Source: Spirochaetia bacterium (GTDB lineage: Bacteria; Spirochaetota; UBA4802; UBA5550). From it: 64,000 nt of DNA. Under the pieces are notes generated by a model. It was not told where the DNA came from and made no database searches. It saw nothing but the letters and a program-made list of their open reading frames with translations. The DNA lies in assembly GCA_009885955.1 (NCBI GenBank), contig VFJS01000001.1, positions 16,197 to 80,196 on the forward strand, written 5' to 3'. A program made the position numbers and the translations under genes. Positions 60,717 to 64,000 of this stretch are shown in pieces (within the stretch, counting starts at the first letter, position 1; every line of letters begins with the position of its first letter).

Positions 60717-61976
60717 ATGTCTGTGAAAGAACTCCCTTTTTCAAAAAGCCTCATCGAAAAAATAATAGAGGAATATCCCACCCCTTTTCATGTCTATGAT
60801 GAAAGGGGGATACGTGAAAATGCGAAACGGCTTTTGAAAGCTTTTTCCTGGGCCCCGGGCTTCATGGAATTTTTTGCCGTCAAGGCAACACCCAATCCCT
60901 ACATAATGAAAATCTGCAGGGATGAGGGCTTCGGCGCCGACTGCAGTTCCCTCCCTGAACTTATTCTGGCCGAAAGAACCGGGATTACCGGGGAAAAAAT
61001 AATGTTTTCATCAAACAACACGCCTCCGGAGGAATATATTAAGGCCAGGGAATTTGGCGCTGTGATAAATCTTGATGACATTACCCACATACCCTTTCTT
61101 GAAAAAACAACGGGACTTCCAGATGTATTATCTTTCCGGTATAATCCGGGGCCGCTTCGCAAAGGAAATGTAATAATCGGAAAGCCTGAAGAGGCCAAAT
61201 ACGGCTTCACCAGGGAACAGCTCTCAGAAGGCTACAGAATCATCAGAGACATGGGAGTAAAACGTTTCGGCCTCCACGCCATGGTCGCATCCAATGAACT
61301 CGATCCCGAATATTTTATTGAAACGGCAAGGATGCTCTTTGAGGTTGTTTCTGAAATTTCCCGCGAACTCGGGATTCAGTTTGAATTCATAAATCTTGGC
61401 GGGGGGTTCGGCATCCCCTACAGGCCCGGGCAAAAACCGATAGATATCGATTTTATTTCAAAAGGTATCGAAGGGGTTTACCATATAATCATAAAAAACG
61501 GGGGTTTCCACCCTCTTAAAATATTCATTGAAAGCGGGAGAATGATAACCGGGCCCTACGGGTTCCTGGTCTCAAAGGTGCTGCATAAAAAAAATATTTA
61601 CAAGAAATATATAGGCCTGGATGCCAGCATGGCCAACCTCATGAGACCTGCCCTCTACGGGGCCTATCATCATATTACGGTGCTTGGGAAGGAGAACCTT
61701 CCGGCCAGCGGCATTTACGATGTGACCGGATCCCTCTGTGAGAACAATGATAAATTCGCAATAGACAGGGAACTGCCGGAAATGGATACAGGCGACATCA
61801 TGGTCATCCATGATACAGGCGCCCATGGCCATGCAATGGGCTTCAATTATAACGGGAAACTGAGATCGGCTGAGATACTCCTCAGAGAGGACGGCTCATA
61901 TACATGCATCAGAAGGGCCGAAACCGTTGATGACTACTTTGCGACCCTTGACTTCACAGACCTTCACAGGGCCTGA
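60717..61976 (+). CDS. lysA: diaminopimelate decarboxylase
   Basis: The 419-residue PLP protein of the LysA/ornithine-decarboxylase fold III has FFAVKATPNPYIMKICRDEGFGADCSS (PLP lysine at Lys56), IMFSSNNTPPEEY, INLDDI, RYNPG, RFGLHAMVASNE, INLGGGFGIPYRPGQ, IFIESGRMITGPYGFLV and VTGSLCENNDKFAIDRELPE. It makes lysine from meso-diaminopimelate in the cytosol. AGGGA (60705-60709) lies seven bases before the ATG. The last 13 bases overlap the minus-strand phosphoesterase gene tail to tail. Confidence 0.92.
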   Translation: MSVKELPFSKSLIEKIIEEYPTPFHVYDERGIRENAKRLLKAFSWAPGFMEFFAVKATPNPYIMKICRDEGFGADCSSLPELILAERTGITGEKIMFSSNNTPPEEYIKAREFGAVINLDDITHIPFLEKTTGLPDVLSFRYNPGPLRKGNVIIGKPEEAKYGFTREQLSEGYRIIRDMGVKRFGLHAMVASNELDPEYFIETARMLFEVVSEISRELGIQFEFINLGGGFGIPYRPGQKPIDIDFISKGIEGVYHIIIKNGGFHPLKIFIESGRMITGPYGFLVSKVLHKKNIYKKYIGLDASMANLMRPALYGAYHHITVLGKENLPASGIYDVTGSLCENNDKFAIDRELPEMDTGDIMVIHDTGAHGHAMGFNYNGKLRSAEILLREDGSYTCIRRAETVDDYFATLDFTDLHRA

Positions 61977-63637
61977 TCCTGCTGAAGATATTCCTTTATT
62001 TTATTCCTGATCTGTTTGGGTATCTTAATTCCGATTGTTTTGAGCCGCGCCTCGTATTTTTCAAACGATTTTGTATGCTGCGTGGTAGTGGCAAATATCT
62101 TGAAATAGGATCTCACGCTCCCCTCCATCTCCCTTCTGAAGTCCAGGTTCCTGTTCAGCATGTCTTCTATAGGTGCAATCACCTGGTAGTTTATGGGCCT
62201 GCATATTCCCCGGTATGTCACGAAGCGCTGGGTCGGAATGCATTCGTAGTCCTGCGTCCGTATGCTGTTTTCGATAATATTGAGATCGATGCAGTCAATT
62301 ATTTCAAACTTGTATTTACCGCCAAGACTCTCCTTGATGAGGTCCCTGGCATTACGGAAATGGGCGCACTGCTCATTCAGGTCAGGACATGTTGATCCGC
62401 ATTTAATATAGAGTACTACATCGATATCGGAACTCTCCTTGGATATCCCCATGTTCACGGAACCTACAATGTCAAGGGCAATATCAGCAATTTCAAGTTT
62501 AACGGCATCAATGGCCTGTTCAAGATCCTTTAGCCTCATTTCTGTCTCTGGAGTCTGGAACAGCCTGAAAAACTTCTTTATGTCCTTGAAAAGATCTATT
62601 TCAGGGATATGGATAAATTTTACCATTTTGCTGTCATAATTTTCATTCCGCATGAGGGCATTATACCTGTCCGAGTCGATGATCTTCTCCTGCCAGGTCG
62701 TATCTTTCACATAGTATTCGGCAATATCGTAGATCCTCTCATTTGCCAGCTTCCTGTACATAATTTTGCTGACAGTGGTTTCATCGATCTCAATCTCGAA
62801 AAAGAATCCTCCCTCCCTTGGCTCATCCTCGGTGGATGTCACCTCGCCGAAATTCGACGGGTTCATGTATATTGTATTTTCCACATACCGGAGCCCCCAG
62901 TCGTTGTGCATATGCCCGGTAAGACAGAGCTTCACGGGATTGTTATCGCAGAATGTCCTGAGAGCCGGGGAACCCATAAGGCCCCGCGCAATATGCCTGT
63001 CGAGGACGCCCTGGGCAGGCTGATGGGTTACGATGATATCGGGCTTTATAGCCTTGAAGAATACATACATCTCATTTTTTTTATCATCAACTCCAATTCC
63101 CGCGTTGTATTCAATGACGTACTTCTGAGGAATCCCCGTTGTCCATATAGCCGCTCCTCCGTATCCGGCGATTTTAAGCCCGTTGATCATATACCACCTG
63201 AGGTGAAGGTCGCGTTCGTGGAGGGAGGTGAATTTTAAATCCATGTCATAATTTCCGGGGATTGAAAAAATCCTGGCCGAAGTCTTAGTCGATAGAATAT
63301 TTTCCAGCACCTTGTACTTCTGCTGCATGACCCTCCGTGCCCGTATAGTCAGCTGCTGGTATTTGCTCCCCATGTCCTGGATCTCATCCGAGGTATTGGG
63401 CATCTCCATAAGCTTGTCGACAAAATCCTCCATCATGACCCCGTTCATGCCCATGTTTCTCCTGGCTCCATTGAAGAATGTCTGTAAATCATAGTAGTGA
63501 ATTGAAGTTTCAATGCTGTAGAACGGAAGGTCGATGAGATCTCCGGAGACAATGTACACATCGGCAACGGTTTCAAAAAGCAGGGTTGCAACATTTGAAA
63601 AAGATCCATGGATGTCGGTGAGGTAGATTATTTTCAT
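61964..63637 (-). CDS. metallophosphoesterase fused to a polymerase-beta-type nucleotidyltransferase domain
   Basis: The 557-residue protein has a calcineurin-like phosphoesterase at residues 1-275: LTDIHGS (Asp8, His10), SGDLID (Asp33), IPGNYDMD (GNYD at 128-131, where the usual GNH has Tyr for His), VTHQPAQG (His205), TGHMHNDWG (His242, His244), YMNPSNFGEV. Residues about 390-410 have the nucleotidyltransferase signature GSVNMGISKESSDIDVVLY (Gly392, Ser393, Asp404, Asp406). The rest is helical, ending in a basic tail. A phosphoesterase and NTase fused in one chain may act on a nucleotide or RNA. No partner gene is visible. The start has only a weak ribosome site. Confidence 0.83.
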   Translation of the reverse strand: MKIIYLTDIHGSFSNVATLLFETVADVYIVSGDLIDLPFYSIETSIHYYDLQTFFNGARRNMGMNGVMMEDFVDKLMEMPNTSDEIQDMGSKYQQLTIRARRVMQQKYKVLENILSTKTSARIFSIPGNYDMDLKFTSLHERDLHLRWYMINGLKIAGYGGAAIWTTGIPQKYVIEYNAGIGVDDKKNEMYVFFKAIKPDIIVTHQPAQGVLDRHIARGLMGSPALRTFCDNNPVKLCLTGHMHNDWGLRYVENTIYMNPSNFGEVTSTEDEPREGGFFFEIEIDETTVSKIMYRKLANERIYDIAEYYVKDTTWQEKIIDSDRYNALMRNENYDSKMVKFIHIPEIDLFKDIKKFFRLFQTPETEMRLKDLEQAIDAVKLEIADIALDIVGSVNMGISKESSDIDVVLYIKCGSTCPDLNEQCAHFRNARDLIKESLGGKYKFEIIDCIDLNIIENSIRTQDYECIPTQRFVTYRGICRPINYQVIAPIEDMLNRNLDFRREMEGSVRSYFKIFATTTQHTKSFEKYEARLKTIGIKIPKQIRNKIKEYLQQDQAL

Positions 63638-64000
63638 CTAATTTTTCTAATTATTCAAAGAAATTGGAATATCAATAATTTAATCAACATTCTTTTTTTC
63701 ATACGTTAATAGTTACATTATTTCAGTCACAAAAATAAAATTACATCCTAATATTATAATAAAATTCAATACATAATTTATTTTACAGACAAATATTCAA
63801 AAATGCTGATGGGAATTTACGTTTGTCCTTTGGTATCCCGCTGTGTCAGCGTTGATTTGGGATATATTACATTTGATTATAAAAAAATTATTTTTACATT
63901 ATACCTCAATTGCTTAATAATATATATGGAGAAATTGAATTATAGTTGATAAATGGCCAATATCCTTGATTATTGTTAAATAACGACAAATAACAAAACA
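63638..64000. other. 363-bp AT-rich intergenic end of the window
   Basis: The last 363 bases after the minus-strand start of the phosphoesterase gene are AT-rich with many poly-A/T runs. No frame with a start, ribosome site and plausible composition is seen on either strand. The promoter of the phosphoesterase gene should be here, but no convincing -35/-10 pair was found. Confidence 0.5.

Noticed and set aside
62609..63238. 209-codon plus-strand frame opposite the phosphoesterase gene
   Set aside because: The minus-strand gene shows catalytic motifs in order across the same bases, so this is a shadow frame.

Overview
The window most likely comes from a diderm bacterium, with Spirochaetota the best guess. 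It carries a very long surface-polysaccharide (O-antigen or flagellin-glycan type) gene block, a lipoprotein-like sensor kinase with 7TM and LytS-type kinase parts, a secreted NADase-type glycan-binding-domain protein, and a LexA of classical architecture. The phylum is an inference from gene content: there is no rRNA in the window and no recognisable tRNA. The polysaccharide block (1-40065) is clearly more AT-rich than the housekeeping part (about 44200-63640), so it looks like a mosaic accessory locus.

Layout. (1) 1-7729: end of a nonulosonic-acid (pseudaminic or legionaminic type) pathway, with a partial CMP-sugar synthase (SpsF type), a methyltransferase, a class III aminotransferase, a PseG-like hydrolase, a fused GNAT-NeuB protein, a putative transferase and a Wzx-like flippase. 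(2) 7815-18089: two methyltransferases, several SDR sugar-nucleotide enzymes (one LegB-like, one Rmd-like with a short C-terminus), two nucleotidyltransferases, glycosyltransferases and a CDP-glucose branch (RfbF, RfbG, a cupin epimerase, a reductase). (3) 18230-25938: a GDP-heptose branch (fused HddC-GmhB, GmhA) running into an aminotransferase-fold enzyme whose PLP lysine is His, a TIM-barrel isomerase, two SDRs and a split transketolase. (4) 26269-34744: a GT2, two radical SAM proteins, a DUF2079 membrane protein, GtrA, the heptose kinase HddA and a GT4. (5) 34834-40065: the UDP-L-FucNAc set (FnlA, 2-epimerase, CapF-like reductase), a WbuB-like transferase and a WbpV-like SDR. (6) 40227-43693, minus strand: a UbiA/DPPR-synthase-like prenyltransferase, a DUF362 protein and a WecA/WbpL-like initiating transferase, interspersed with a palindromic repeat family. 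All four steps to GDP-D-glycero-alpha-D-manno-heptose are present, counting HddA at 32703. Wzx and a WbpL-like initiator are present, but no obvious Wzy or ABC exporter.

(7) 44211-46614: an ArsR-methyltransferase regulator (SahR-like) overlapping ahcY. It is driven by a near-consensus sigma70 promoter whose -10 lies in the left arm of a perfect 20-bp inverted repeat, and it is followed by a strong terminator. (8) 46932-63637: mixed genes. These are two secreted proteins, PhzF, an unknown protein with a YgiQ radical SAM protein, an ATP-grasp/FMN-dehydrogenase fusion, LexA, a DnaJ-domain protein preceded by a tiny leader ORF, a small zinc-ribbon protein, a LytS-type sensor kinase, a YchF-like protein lacking its switch motif, LysA and a phosphoesterase-nucleotidyltransferase fusion.

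The most unusual items are the ATP-grasp/FMN fusion, the altered-heptose/transketolase module, the promoter-embedded palindrome before sahR-ahcY, the HExxH outer-membrane-like protein and the phosphoesterase-nucleotidyltransferase fusion. All functional calls rest on reading motifs by eye. No database search was run.
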